From: Lentisphaeria bacterium | Lineage (GTDB): Bacteria; Verrucomicrobiota; Lentisphaeria; Victivallales; Victivallaceae | Assembly: GCA_017456285.1 (NCBI GenBank) | Contig: JAFTJQ010000012.1 | Location: 45,989 to 109,988, forward strand | Reading direction: 5' to 3' | Length of the DNA: 64,000 nt | In this document: piece after piece, positions 1-8,849 of the stretch | Position numbering within the stretch: the stretch's first letter is position 1 | Layout: each line of letters begins with the position of its first letter | Notes under the pieces: model-generated | What the model was told of the DNA's origin: nothing | Seen by the model: the letters and a program-made list of their open reading frames with translations, nothing else | Database searches by the model: none | Position numbers and translations under genes: made by a program

Positions 1-1083
1 GTAGAAGCCGATGTCGCTATCAAGCAAATTCAATTCCGCATAGTGCCGATTTTTCCAAATTTCCTTCAAAACGATATTTAACCCGGAGATATTATCGAGC
101 CGCTCCAAAGCAAGTTTCGGCTCGACATTATCGTTTGTGTTATTCATGGCAAAAAGGTTGTAAACAATTGCTTTGCCCCAGAGTTTCTGACTTTCATAAT
201 ATTGAGCCAATTCACTTGTCGCATCGCAATTCCCACGCAAAGCGGCTTGTTTTAGCAGATAGATTCTCTCCATATCGCTATTGACGAGGTGACTTGACTT
301 GTAATAAGCCTCGCCGGACCCCATCTCCATTGCTTTCTGCACGGCGGATTGCACTGCAAATTTATTGCCGTTGCGTTCTGCGGCATCCATCATTGCTTCT
401 ATGCAGTATTTTTCGGCACTTTTTATGAGATTAGCTTCGCTCTCCAAATTCGGGAAGTAGCGGTAAGCAAGGTAATAGGCGTGAGGGAAGTCGTATTGCA
501 TGGCTTTAAAAAGTTGTTTTTTTGCCAATTCGACGACAGTTGCTTCCGATGAGGATTTCAGCAGAAATTCCGCCATAATGAGCGGAGCGAAGTCATTGCC
601 TTTTCTCTCTGCTTCAAGCAAAAGCGGCAAAACTTTTTCGCTTGTTTTTTTGACCCCGTATCCGTCACGGTACATTAAAGCAAGGACGAGTGAGCGATTT
701 CCATTGGTATCGTCAAGGTCGCTTCGGAGTTTCTCTGCCGCCGTGGCAAAATAGTAGTTTGCTGCCGCAAAATCCACTTCGCTTGAATTAAGCCCCTGCA
801 ATTTCGCAATTCCGAGATAATAGGCAATAATTCCTTGTTGACGCTCCTCGCTTTTGTAGAGCAAATTAAAAATTTTCATCGCATTAGCGTAATCAATTTT
901 GCCCACGCTGTAGTGTCCGTAGAAGTTATTTAATGCCGAAGTCAATAAATTAGGAGTTTGGTTTTCTAATATTTTCTCCGGCGGCGGAATCATGCGTATT
1001 TCAAGTTCAGTCGGAGTGCAGGAGACGAGGTAAGTCATTAATAACAATGGAGTTATGATTGTTGAAAAAAGTTTTTGCATCAT
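1..1083 (-). CDS. Sel1/TPR-like repeat lipoprotein, 3' end cut by window edge
   Basis: Reverse-strand frame open for 361 codons from ATG at 1083 to base 1, so the C-terminus is missing. The N-terminus is a lipoprotein signal peptide: a short charged start, a hydrophobic core and a lipobox L-V-S-C at residues 19-22, predicting a lipid-anchored envelope protein. The mature part is all-alpha and rich in Ala, Leu and Tyr, with repeated helical pairs such as AYYLGIAKLQG, ALMYRDGYGVKK and ELAQYYESQKLWGKA. These resemble Sel1/TPR-type repeats, which usually act as protein-interaction scaffolds. AAAGGA lies 11 bases before the start; a second ATG follows directly. The partner is unknown, and the repeat class is an inference from periodicity. 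Confidence 0.75.
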   Translation of the reverse strand, partial: MMQKLFSTIITPLLLMTYLVSCTPTELEIRMIPPPEKILENQTPNLLTSALNNFYGHYSVGKIDYANAMKIFNLLYKSEERQQGIIAYYLGIAKLQGLNSSEVDFAAANYYFATAAEKLRSDLDDTNGNRSLVLALMYRDGYGVKKTSEKVLPLLLEAERKGNDFAPLIMAEFLLKSSSEATVVELAKKQLFKAMQYDFPHAYYLAYRYFPNLESEANLIKSAEKYCIEAMMDAAERNGNKFAVQSAVQKAMEMGSGEAYYKSSHLVNSDMERIYLLKQAALRGNCDATSELAQYYESQKLWGKAIVYNLFAMNNTNDNVEPKLALERLDNISGLNIVLKEIWKNRHYAELNLLDSDIGFY

Positions 1084-1112
1084 ATTGTCGCTAATCCTTT
1101 ATTTCTGAATGC

Positions 1113-1826
1113 TTAAGGCTGGAGCGGCTTGACGGTGGAACTTACTTTTTCCTTGTGGCACTCAAGCAAGTAGGCAATTGCTTCTTCGGCGGAGTCAACC
1201 AGATGAAAAAGTTGTAAGTCCTTGTCATCAATCATCTTCTGTTCCTCAATCATTGCAGTTGATAACCAATCAATAAGGGGTGTCCAAAACTTTTTGCCGA
1301 CTAAACAAATCGGAATACGATTAATTTTTTTAGTCTGCACCATGGTCAGGGTTTCAAAAAATTCGTCCATTGTTCCGAATCCGCCGGGAAAAACAAAAAG
1401 TGCAGTCGAATATTTGAGAAAACAGACTTTGCGAGTGAAAAAATAACGGAAATTCAGCACATCAGTTTGATAGGGGTTAGGTACTTGTTCGTGGGGGAGT
1501 TCGATATTAAGTCCGATCGATTTTCCACCTGCGGTAAAAGCCCCCTTATTTCCGCTTCTCATAATCCCCGGTCCGCCGCCTGTGATTACTCCGTAGCCGT
1601 TTTGCACCAAAAGTTTACCAAGTTTCTCCGCTTCCAACGCCCATGGACTGTTTTCGGCAAGTCGGGCAGACCCGAAAATCGAAACTAACTCTCTTTTTTG
1701 GTTACTCATATCATCAAAAGAATCAACAAATTCTGACATAATTCGTAAAATTCGCCATGTGTCATTGGCAATAAAATTCTGATTATCACCGAATTTCATA
1801 TCTGACGGATGTTGTGATTTTTCCAT
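1113..1826 (-). CDS. LOG family (TIGR00730) nucleotide-processing Rossmann protein
   Basis: 237-residue cytosolic protein of the lysine-decarboxylase-like LOG family, whose characterised members hydrolyse nucleoside 5'-monophosphates (cytokinin-riboside phosphoribohydrolase, PpnN-type activity). It shows the nucleotide-binding glycine loop GGGPGIM at about residues 83-89 and the family signature PGGFGTMDE at 147-155, whose Glu is catalytic in known members. An upstream in-frame start at 1889 exists, but ATG 1826 is preceded at good spacing by AAAAGGGG and gives the usual family length. It is transcribed away from lysS. The physiological substrate here is not determined. Confidence 0.88.
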   Translation of the reverse strand: MEKSQHPSDMKFGDNQNFIANDTWRILRIMSEFVDSFDDMSNQKRELVSIFGSARLAENSPWALEAEKLGKLLVQNGYGVITGGGPGIMRSGNKGAFTAGGKSIGLNIELPHEQVPNPYQTDVLNFRYFFTRKVCFLKYSTALFVFPGGFGTMDEFFETLTMVQTKKINRIPICLVGKKFWTPLIDWLSTAMIEEQKMIDDKDLQLFHLVDSAEEAIAYLLECHKEKVSSTVKPLQP

Positions 1827-1896
1827 AAAATACCCCTTTTTGTTAAAAAAATCAATTTTTTTTGCAATCATTATATTATAGCACCACACTTCGAGA

Positions 1897-1924
1897 TTGC
1901 AAGATTAAAAAAACGTGTTATATT
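1897..1924 (+). promoter_or_regulatory. Predicted promoter for lysS-yebC
   Basis: TTGCAA, 16 bp, TATATT. The -10 box ends about 50 bases before the lysS ATG. It matches the spacing seen at many other genes in this window. Confidence 0.6.
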
Positions 1925-1976
1925 ATATTTTGTGCAATTTTTTTGTAATTTAATATATTAACGAAAGAAATTAAAG

Positions 1977-3506
1977 ATGAGTGAAGAAAATTTGAATCAA
2001 AATTCAGAAAATGTCAATTCGGAAATTGACAACGAAGCAATGAATGAACTTTTCGCACAACGATTGGCAAAAGTTAAAGAGTTGCGTGATAATGGGATCG
2101 ATCCTTTCGGTGAGCGTTTTGATGATGTCGAAATGGTTGAAGCTTGCCGTGCGAAGTACAATCCCGAAGCCCCCGAAGATGTGGAGCAAAGTGCAATTGT
2201 GGCAGGCCGCTTAACTGCAATGAGATTAATGGGCAAATCAATTTTTGCTGACTTGAAGGACTCAAGCGGTCGTATTCAGCTCTATGTCGGCAAAAATACC
2301 CTCGGTGATGAGAAATTTGACTTTTTCAAAAAACTTGATATCGGTGATATCGTCGGTGTACACGGTAACTTATTTACCACCAGAACCGGAGAACTCTCTG
2401 TAAAGGTCAAGGATGTAAAACTTCTCTCTAAATCACTGCGTGCTTTGCCTGAGAAATTCCACGGTTTAACCAATGTTGAGCAGCGTTACCGCCAGCGTTA
2501 TTTGGATTTGATTATGAATGACGACAGCCGTCGAATTTTCAAGCAGAGAATCGCCATTATCCGCGAAATTCGCAAGTTTATGGAGGAGCGTGGCTTCCTC
2601 GAAGTCGAAACTCCGATGCTTCAGCCTTTGGCTGGCGGTGCAAGTGCTAATCCCTTCAAAACCTATTACGAAGCACTCAATGCTCCGATGTACATGAGAA
2701 TTGCTCCTGAACTCTATCTGAAACGCCTTTTGGTCGGCGGTTTTGAAAAAGTCTATGAACTTAATCGCAACTTCCGTAATGAGGGGATGTCCAGAAGACA
2801 TAATCCTGAATTTACCATGATGGAAATCTATCAGGCTTACGGTGATTGTCAGAGCATGATGGAACTTATTGAGGATATGATTACTACGGTTGCATTAAAG
2901 GTTATCGGTACGCTCAAAATTGACCACGGCAACGGAAAGGTAATCAATCTCGAAAAGCCTTGGCGTCGAGCTACTTACAATGAATTGATTGAGGAGCAGG
3001 CGGGTGCGGACTGGTTCACTTTGGATAAATCAGCTAAAGTCGCCCGTGCAACCGAATTGGGACTCAATGTCGCAATCGAAATGTCTGACCTCGAAATCGA
3101 TAATGAAGTTTATGAGAAACTTTGTGAACCCAAAAATATCCAGCCGACCTTTGTTATGAAACTTCCTGCGGAACTTCTGCCGTTGGCAAAAGCCTGCAAG
3201 GATGACCCGACCAAGGTTGATGTATTCGAACTCGGAATCAACGGACAGGAAATTGCTCCTGCTTACACCGAACTTAACGACCCGATCGAGCAGAGAAAAC
3301 GCTTCATGGAGCAGTTTGAAGCAACTCGTGAAGAGGGTGATACCGTCGCCGATAAAGTCGATGAAGACTTCCTCGTTGCTCTCGAACACGGTATGCCGCC
3401 GGCAGGTGGAATGGGTGTCGGTATTGACCGCTTGATTATCTTGCTCACCGGAGCGGAATCAATCCGTGATGTATTGCTTTTCCCGCAAATGAAAATTAAA
3501 AAATAA
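1977..3506 (+). CDS. lysS: Lysyl-tRNA synthetase, class II
   Basis: 509 residues, the usual length for bacterial LysRS. It charges tRNA-Lys with lysine in the cytosol. An N-terminal OB-fold anticodon-binding domain spans roughly residues 65-165, followed by the class II catalytic core. Motif 2 is visible as FRNEGMSRRHNPEFT near residue 265 and motif 3 as the GMGVGIDRL stretch near the C-terminus, which supplies the ATP-binding arginine. The start ATG at 1977 follows a purine-rich GAAAGAAA. The first 20 residues are acidic and Asn-rich and probably disordered. yebC follows after 35 bases and is probably co-transcribed. Confidence 0.97.
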   Translation: MSEENLNQNSENVNSEIDNEAMNELFAQRLAKVKELRDNGIDPFGERFDDVEMVEACRAKYNPEAPEDVEQSAIVAGRLTAMRLMGKSIFADLKDSSGRIQLYVGKNTLGDEKFDFFKKLDIGDIVGVHGNLFTTRTGELSVKVKDVKLLSKSLRALPEKFHGLTNVEQRYRQRYLDLIMNDDSRRIFKQRIAIIREIRKFMEERGFLEVETPMLQPLAGGASANPFKTYYEALNAPMYMRIAPELYLKRLLVGGFEKVYELNRNFRNEGMSRRHNPEFTMMEIYQAYGDCQSMMELIEDMITTVALKVIGTLKIDHGNGKVINLEKPWRRATYNELIEEQAGADWFTLDKSAKVARATELGLNVAIEMSDLEIDNEVYEKLCEPKNIQPTFVMKLPAELLPLAKACKDDPTKVDVFELGINGQEIAPAYTELNDPIEQRKRFMEQFEATREEGDTVADKVDEDFLVALEHGMPPAGGMGVGIDRLIILLTGAESIRDVLLFPQMKIKK

Positions 3507-3541
3507 ACTGTAACATATAATTAATGTAAGGAGATTAAATT

Positions 3542-4297
3542 ATGTCAGGACATAGTAAATGGGCTAATATTAAACATCAGAAAGCAGCCGCAGATAAGAA
3601 AAAAGGTAAAATTTTCTCTGCTTTGGCAAAGGAAATCATGGTTGCCGCTAAAAACGGCGGTGCAGATCCCAACTCAAATGCTAAATTGCGTGCGGCAATG
3701 ACCGCAGCCAGAGCCGCTAATATGCCTAATACCAACGTTGAACGTGCAATCAAAAAAGGTATCGGTGAACTCGGCGATGTAGTATTCAAAGAACTCATGT
3801 ACGAGGGATACGGACCGGGCGGAGTTGCGGTTTTGGTCGATTGCTTGACCGATAATACCAACCGCTCAAGCAGTGAAGTTCGTTACGCTTTTGACCGCAA
3901 TGGCGGCAACATGGCAGGTTCAGGTGCGGTAAGCAGACTTTTTGAACGCCAGTCACACTTTGTAATTGTCGGCGAAAATGCTGATGAGGACAAACTCATG
4001 GACTTGGTGCTTGATGCAGGGGTTGAAGATTTGGAAGTTGAGGACAATGTTGCTGAACTTTGGGGCCCGACCGATGCGTTTGAAAGTATTGCTAAAGTTT
4101 TGGAAGAAGCTGGAATCAGTTCTGAAGAAGCAGGTGTAATCCGCAGACCTTTAACCACAGTAAATATCACCGATGCAGATACTGCACGTCAGATTATGCG
4201 TTTGGTTGATAAATTGGAAGAACTTGATGACGTACAAAGCGTAACTGCCAACTACGAAATTGATGATTCTATTGCAGATGCTCTTGATGAAGAGTAA
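3542..4297 (+). CDS. yebC: YebC/PmpR family protein
   Basis: 251 residues, full family length, beginning with the hallmark MSGHSKWANIKHQK. Members bind DNA as transcriptional regulators (PmpR), and YebC-type proteins have more recently been linked to easing ribosome stalling on proline stretches; which role applies here cannot be told from sequence. The three-domain pattern is intact, including GGANPNSN-like GGADPNSNAKLR near residue 39 and the YEGYGPGG motif near residue 88. A strong AAGGAG lies just before the ATG. It is the last gene of the lysS transcript, followed at 4323 by an intrinsic terminator. Confidence 0.95.
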   Translation: MSGHSKWANIKHQKAAADKKKGKIFSALAKEIMVAAKNGGADPNSNAKLRAAMTAARAANMPNTNVERAIKKGIGELGDVVFKELMYEGYGPGGVAVLVDCLTDNTNRSSSEVRYAFDRNGGNMAGSGAVSRLFERQSHFVIVGENADEDKLMDLVLDAGVEDLEVEDNVAELWGPTDAFESIAKVLEEAGISSEEAGVIRRPLTTVNITDADTARQIMRLVDKLEELDDVQSVTANYEIDDSIADALDEE

Positions 4298-4322
4298 TTA
4301 GAGTTTTATTATAAACCAAAGT

Positions 4323-4355
4323 GGCTGTTGCAGTAAAATGCAGCAGCCTTTTTTT
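4323..4355 (+). terminator. Intrinsic terminator after yebC
   Basis: Ten-base-pair stem (GGCTGTTGCA with TGCAGCAGCC, one G-U pair) and a loop GTAAAA, followed by seven T. It ends the lysS-yebC unit. The rest of the gap to 4478 holds only a small AT-rich repeat word (AATTCTTAATT) that recurs near 26.8 kb. Confidence 0.9.
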
Positions 4356-4478
4356 GTTTCTGCTTTCCCAACTCGCTCTTTTAATGTACCACCCCATGCC
4401 TCCCGACCCTAATTCTTAATTTCATGGGACATCGGCGTGTATGTGTGGCATTTTTCCTATAAAAATTGCCTTGCATGC

Positions 4479-4506
4479 TTGATATTTTCAAAAAAAGTGA
4501 TATATT
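4479..4506 (+). promoter_or_regulatory. Predicted promoter for the NuoE/NuoF/GltD-fusion operon
   Basis: TTGATA, 16 bp, TATATT, about 60 bases upstream of the first ATG at 4568. Confidence 0.6.
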
Positions 4507-4567
4507 AAGTAGTTATGCAAAAAAATATTTACAGATCATTAAATCATCTACATATTTGAGGTAAATT

Positions 4568-4999
4568 ATGGGAAAAAAATTTGATGTTTTAACTAAAATC
4601 GAAAACAGCCCGAATAATTTGATTAAAGGGTTGCAGGCGATTCAGGCGAGCGAAGGCTATGTTTCTGATGAAGCCATCGAAGCTGTCGGAGAGTATTTTA
4701 ATATTTCTCCTGTCGAGGTTGAGGGTGTGCTTACATTCTATTCTCAATTCAAAAGAGTTAAACCCGGTAAATACAAAATCGCTGTTTGCGACGGTACTGC
4801 TTGCCACATTAAAGGCTCTCCGTTGATTCAGGAATGGGTGAAAAATGAGTTGAAAGTTAATGTCGGTGAAACTACTGCTGACGGACTTTTTTCTCTTGAA
4901 TCAGTTGCATGCTTGGGGTGCTGCAGTTTGGCTCCGGTTATGAGTATCAATGGTCGTGTCTATGGTAAGCTTGATAGAAAAGCACCGCAAAAATCTTGA
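4568..4999 (+). CDS. NuoE-like thioredoxin-fold [2Fe-2S] subunit (Stn/bifurcating type)
   Basis: 143 residues, related to NuoE and the small subunit of bifurcating hydrogenases (HydC, HndA). It carries one [2Fe-2S] cluster that relays electrons to or from the flavin subunit. Ligands are visible as C-x4-C in VCDGTACH and C-x3-C in ACLGCC, in the usual order. The N-terminal helical region (SEGYVSDEAIEAVGEYF) is the typical NuoE helical bundle. GAGG precedes the ATG. The next gene begins 16 bases downstream. From context it is the first subunit of a soluble NADH-linked flavoprotein complex, not of complex I: no membrane subunits are nearby. Confidence 0.9.
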   Translation: MGKKFDVLTKIENSPNNLIKGLQAIQASEGYVSDEAIEAVGEYFNISPVEVEGVLTFYSQFKRVKPGKYKIAVCDGTACHIKGSPLIQEWVKNELKVNVGETTADGLFSLESVACLGCCSLAPVMSINGRVYGKLDRKAPQKS

Positions 5000-5015
5000 A
5001 GGAGTATTCAGCAAA

Positions 5016-6734
5016 ATGAGTAAAAATATTTTGAAAATCCGTGTCGGTATGGCATCATGCGGTATCGCAGCAGGTGCAACTAAAATTTTGGAAATGCTCC
5101 AAGCTAAAAATGCTTGCGTGATTGAGGAAACAGGTTGTATCGGACATTGTTATGCTGAACCGATGGTTGAGGTCGTTTATGATGACAACTCAAGTCAATA
5201 CTATGCAAACTTAAAAGCAGAAGACAAGTACATCGACTCAATTTTGAGCGGCGGCGACCTCGGTAAATTCGATATTCACGAGGGCAGAAAGTCCAAAGAA
5301 CTTTTGCGTGTTCTCCGTTTAGCAGGTAAAATTGACCCGAAATCTTTTGAGGATTACTGTGCTAACGGCGGTTATGTCGCACTTAAAAATGCTTTAGCAA
5401 TGGAGCCTGATGCGGTTGTTAATGAAGTTAAACTTTCAGGTCTTCGCGGTCGTGGAGGCGGCGGTTTCTCAACCGGTATGAAGTGGAGCTTCCTCGCTGC
5501 TAAAAAGAATGCCGAGCAGAAGATTCTTATCTGTAATGCCGACGAGGGCGACCCGGGTGCATTTATGGATCGTTCTCTCATGGAGAGTGTGCCGCACCAG
5601 ATGCTTGAGGGTATGTTGATTGCCGCTTATGCGACAGGGGCGACTAAATTATTCATCTATTGCCGTGCTGAATATCCTCTGGCAATCAAGCATCTGAAAA
5701 TTGCTATTGACCAGATTTATGAGCATAATCTCAATAATTTAAACGGCAGAAATGTTGAAATTATCATCAAAGAGGGTGCAGGTGCATTCGTCTGCGGTGA
5801 AGAGACTGCACTTATCCACTCACTTGAGGGTAAACGCGGAACTCCCCGCTTCCGTCCTCCTTTCCCGACTGACAGCGGTTACTTCGGTTATCCGACCATG
5901 ATCAATAACGTGGAAACTTTCGGTAACGTGCCGATTATTCTCAAGGACGGTGCAGCGGCTTTTGCTTCTGTCGGAACAGAAAACAGCAAAGGTACTAAAC
6001 TTTTTGCATTGGCAGGCGACTTGAAGTATCCCGGGTTGGTTGAAATCCCGATGGGTACAACTCTGGCGGAAATCGTTTTTGACATCGGCGGTGCTGATCG
6101 CAACGAGGTAAAAGCGGTTCAAACCGGTGGCCCGTCAGGCGGCTGTATCCCCGTTGAACTTTTTGACACTCCGGTTGATTATGATTCACTCAAAACTTTG
6201 GGTGCGATCATGGGTTCAGGCGGTATGATTGTTATCGGCAAGGATCGTTGTATGGTTGAAACAGCCCGTTACTTCCTCGACTTTACCCACCGTGAATCAT
6301 GCGGTAAATGTACTTTCTGCCGTGTCGGTACCAAAAGAATGTTTGAAATTCTTACCCGTATTACCGAGGGTAAGGGAACTCCCGAGGACTTGCCTTTCCT
6401 TAAGGATTTGGCTTTGAAGATCAAGAAGGGTTCTCTCTGCGGTTTGGGTCAGACGGCTCCGAATCCGGTTTTGGCTACTATGCAGTATTTCATGAATGAA
6501 TACGAAGACCATGTAATCAGAAAAACTTGTACAGCGCTTAAGTGCAAAGATTTGGTTAAACTCCAACTCGACCAATCCAAGTGCGTTAAGTGCCGTCTTT
6601 GTATCAAAAATTGCCCGGTCGGTGCTATCAGTGATGACTTTGTTATCGATCCGGAAAAGTGTACCAAGTGCAACAGCTGTATGGATATGTGCCCCAAAAA
6701 GGCAATTTCATGCGTTGCTAAAAATGAAAACTAA
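5016..6734 (+). CDS. NuoF-like FMN/Fe-S subunit with C-terminal 2[4Fe-4S] ferredoxin domain
   Basis: 572 residues from ATG 5016, chosen over an upstream frame because GAAGGAG sits just before it and the longer form would overlap the previous gene. Order of domains: N-terminal thioredoxin-like Fe-S domain (SCGIAAGA, GCIGHCYAEPMVEV); NuoF core binding FMN and NADH (GLRGRGGGGFSTGMKW, NADEGDPGAFMDR); SLBB; N3-type [4Fe-4S] site ESCGKCTFCRVG; then two CxxCxxCxxxC motifs (CVKCRLCIKNCPVG, CTKCNSCMDMCPKK). This is the HydB/HndC/StnB architecture, the NADH-oxidising subunit of bifurcating enzymes. The product would act in the cytosol with its two neighbours. Confidence 0.93.
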   Translation: MSKNILKIRVGMASCGIAAGATKILEMLQAKNACVIEETGCIGHCYAEPMVEVVYDDNSSQYYANLKAEDKYIDSILSGGDLGKFDIHEGRKSKELLRVLRLAGKIDPKSFEDYCANGGYVALKNALAMEPDAVVNEVKLSGLRGRGGGGFSTGMKWSFLAAKKNAEQKILICNADEGDPGAFMDRSLMESVPHQMLEGMLIAAYATGATKLFIYCRAEYPLAIKHLKIAIDQIYEHNLNNLNGRNVEIIIKEGAGAFVCGEETALIHSLEGKRGTPRFRPPFPTDSGYFGYPTMINNVETFGNVPIILKDGAAAFASVGTENSKGTKLFALAGDLKYPGLVEIPMGTTLAEIVFDIGGADRNEVKAVQTGGPSGGCIPVELFDTPVDYDSLKTLGAIMGSGGMIVIGKDRCMVETARYFLDFTHRESCGKCTFCRVGTKRMFEILTRITEGKGTPEDLPFLKDLALKIKKGSLCGLGQTAPNPVLATMQYFMNEYEDHVIRKTCTALKCKDLVKLQLDQSKCVKCRLCIKNCPVGAISDDFVIDPEKCTKCNSCMDMCPKKAISCVAKNEN

Positions 6735-6752
6735 AAGAGGATTTTATATAAT

Positions 6753-8765
6753 ATGTCAGTAGAATTTAAAATTGATGGCAAAACTATCGTTGCCAATGAC
6801 GGCGAAACAATTCTTTTAGCCGCCGCTCGTAACGGTATTTCTATTCCGAGCTTGTGCTACAATCAGAAAATCAGTCACACTACCAGTTGCTTCGTTTGCG
6901 TGGTCAAGGATGTGAAAACAGGTCGCTTCCTCCCCTCTTGCTCAAGCATTCCTGCTCCCGGTCAGGAGGTCGAATCAAGCACCGCTGAAGTTCGTGATAT
7001 GCGTCAAACCTCATTGAATTTGTTACTCTCCGAGCATGTCGGCGATTGCGAAGCTCCGTGTACTCTTGCTTGTCCTGCACATGCCAAAGTCGAGGAGTAT
7101 GTCCGTGAGGGCAAAAAAGGCAATTTCCTTGAGTCTTTGAAAATTATTAAACAGCGTATTCCGATGCCGATGAGTGTCGGTCGTGTCTGCCCGCGTTTCT
7201 GCGAGAAAGATTGCCGCAAAAATGTTACAGGCGAACCTTTGGCAATTAATGACTTCAAGCGTCTGGCGGCTGACTTGTACTATGAGACTTACATGGAGGA
7301 CATCCCTGCAAGTATCGGCAAAAAAGTCGCTGTCGTCGGAGCAGGTCCGGCAGGTTTATCTTGTGCTTATTACCTCCGCTTAAAGGGCGTTGACGTTACA
7401 GTTTTTGAAGCAATGCCCAAAGCAGGCGGTATGATTCGCTACGGTATCCCTGAATACCGCATGCCCAAAACTTTGCTTGACAAAGAAATAAAGCACTTCA
7501 CCGACATGGGTATTGAAATTAAATACGGCATGAAACTCGGTGATAACTTGTCACTTGACGAACTCAAAAAAGAGTTTGATGCAGTTGCAATTACTATCGG
7601 TTGCTGGAAACCCTCTTCAATGCGTTGTGAGGGAGAGGAATTTGTAACTCAGGGTATTGACTTCCTGCGTGAAGTTTCTCTCCATGATACCAAATATATT
7701 AACCCCGGCAAAACTATCGTCGTCGGCGGTGGTAATACCGCTATGGACTGTGTCCGTACCAGCGTTCGTTTGGGAAGCAAGGATGTAACTTGTTTCTATC
7801 GCCGTACCGAAGCGGAAATGCCTGCTGAAAAATTAGAGATCCATGAGGCAAAAGAGGAAGGAGTTAAATTCCAGTTCCTCGTTGCTCCCGTCAAGGTTGA
7901 GAAACGCGGAGAAAAACTCGTTCTTACCTGCCAGAGAATGGAACTCGGCGAAGCAGATGCTTCAGGTCGCCGCAAGCCTGTCGTTATCCCCGGAAGCGAT
8001 TTCGAAACTGAAGCAGATACCATTATCGGTGCAATCGGTCAGAAAACTAATGCACCTGCTTGTCTCGAAGCTGATAAATTCGGCAACCTTGCTGCAAACT
8101 TGGGCGACAATGTTTTCGCAGCAGGTGATTGCAATACCGGTGCGGCAACTGTGGTTGAAGCACTTGCAGGCGGCAGAACTATGGCAAACAGCATTTTTGA
8201 AGCAGTTACCGGTGAAAAAGTCGATGACAATGAAAATCCGATTTACGTTTCACGCGGTCACTGGAGACACTTGGCTAAAGACGATTTAGTCTATGTCAAT
8301 AGTGCTTGCTCTGAAGCTCCGAGAACCAAACAGAGTTTGATTTCTATTGAGGAAAGAACTTCAACTTTCAAAGAAGTTGCAGCAACTTTCACTGAAGAGC
8401 AGATCAAGGAAGAGGGTAAACGCTGTATCGAGTGCAGCTGCAGTGCCAAAGGTGACTGTATGCTCCGTAATCATGCTAAAGATTATGATTGCGATGTCGA
8501 TGCAATTAAGGGTGAAAAACTCAAAGTTGCTTACGATAACCGCCACAGCGTAATTATTCAGGATAGAGGCAAGTGTATCAAGTGCGGTACTTGCGTGAAA
8601 ATCTGTAAAGAGGTTGTAAATAATAACCTCCTTTCAGCTAAAAAGCGTGGTCTCTATACCTACATCGGAACTGCTTTCGATAAGGGCTTCCCCGAAAGCT
8701 GCAAAGACTGTCTGGAATGCGTAAAAGCATGTCCCGTCGGTGCTTTGACTATCAAAAAGATGTAA
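6753..8765 (+). CDS. Fusion: NuoG-type [2Fe-2S] + GltD-like FAD/NADPH oxidoreductase + 2[4Fe-4S] domain (StnC-like)
   Basis: 670 residues. Residues 1-80 are a plant-type [2Fe-2S] domain with ligands in LCYNQKIS, SCFVC and PSC. From about 105 a GltD/NfnB-like flavoprotein begins (GDCEAPCTLACPAHAKVEEYV), with an FAD dinucleotide fold GAGPAGLSCAYYL near 192 and an NADPH fold GGGNTAMDCV near 325. The C-terminus adds a Cys-rich segment (CIECSCSAKGDC) and two ferredoxin clusters like those of NuoG, formate dehydrogenase and hydrogenase (CIKCGTCVKIC, CKDCLECVKACP). NuoE + NuoF + this fusion matches the Stn transhydrogenase known from Sporomusa ovata, which couples NADH, NADPH and ferredoxin. Function is inferred from architecture. 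A terminator follows. Confidence 0.88.
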   Translation: MSVEFKIDGKTIVANDGETILLAAARNGISIPSLCYNQKISHTTSCFVCVVKDVKTGRFLPSCSSIPAPGQEVESSTAEVRDMRQTSLNLLLSEHVGDCEAPCTLACPAHAKVEEYVREGKKGNFLESLKIIKQRIPMPMSVGRVCPRFCEKDCRKNVTGEPLAINDFKRLAADLYYETYMEDIPASIGKKVAVVGAGPAGLSCAYYLRLKGVDVTVFEAMPKAGGMIRYGIPEYRMPKTLLDKEIKHFTDMGIEIKYGMKLGDNLSLDELKKEFDAVAITIGCWKPSSMRCEGEEFVTQGIDFLREVSLHDTKYINPGKTIVVGGGNTAMDCVRTSVRLGSKDVTCFYRRTEAEMPAEKLEIHEAKEEGVKFQFLVAPVKVEKRGEKLVLTCQRMELGEADASGRRKPVVIPGSDFETEADTIIGAIGQKTNAPACLEADKFGNLAANLGDNVFAAGDCNTGAATVVEALAGGRTMANSIFEAVTGEKVDDNENPIYVSRGHWRHLAKDDLVYVNSACSEAPRTKQSLISIEERTSTFKEVAATFTEEQIKEEGKRCIECSCSAKGDCMLRNHAKDYDCDVDAIKGEKLKVAYDNRHSVIIQDRGKCIKCGTCVKICKEVVNNNLLSAKKRGLYTYIGTAFDKGFPESCKDCLECVKACPVGALTIKKM

Positions 8766-8780
8766 TTAATTTGAAATATA

Positions 8781-8820
8781 AAAAGGCTATTGCGAATTTT
8801 ATTCGCAATAGCCTTTTTTT
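8781..8820. terminator. Bidirectional intrinsic terminator
   Basis: Long stem (AAAAGGCTATTGCGAAT with its complement) and a 3-base loop, with T-runs on both strands. It serves the transhydrogenase operon on + and the TetR-like gene on -. Confidence 0.9.
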
Positions 8821-8849
8821 TAGTCGTAAAAGAATTGATTTTTTAATTA

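Noticed and set aside
349..754. Two plus-strand frames near the window start
   Set aside because: They are antisense to the continuous lipoprotein frame 1-1083, which has a signal peptide and ribosome-binding site.
4568..8765. Interpretation as a bifurcating [FeFe] hydrogenase or as complex I
   Set aside because: No H-cluster domain is present in the third subunit, which has a GltD-type flavoprotein instead, and there are no membrane Nuo subunits.
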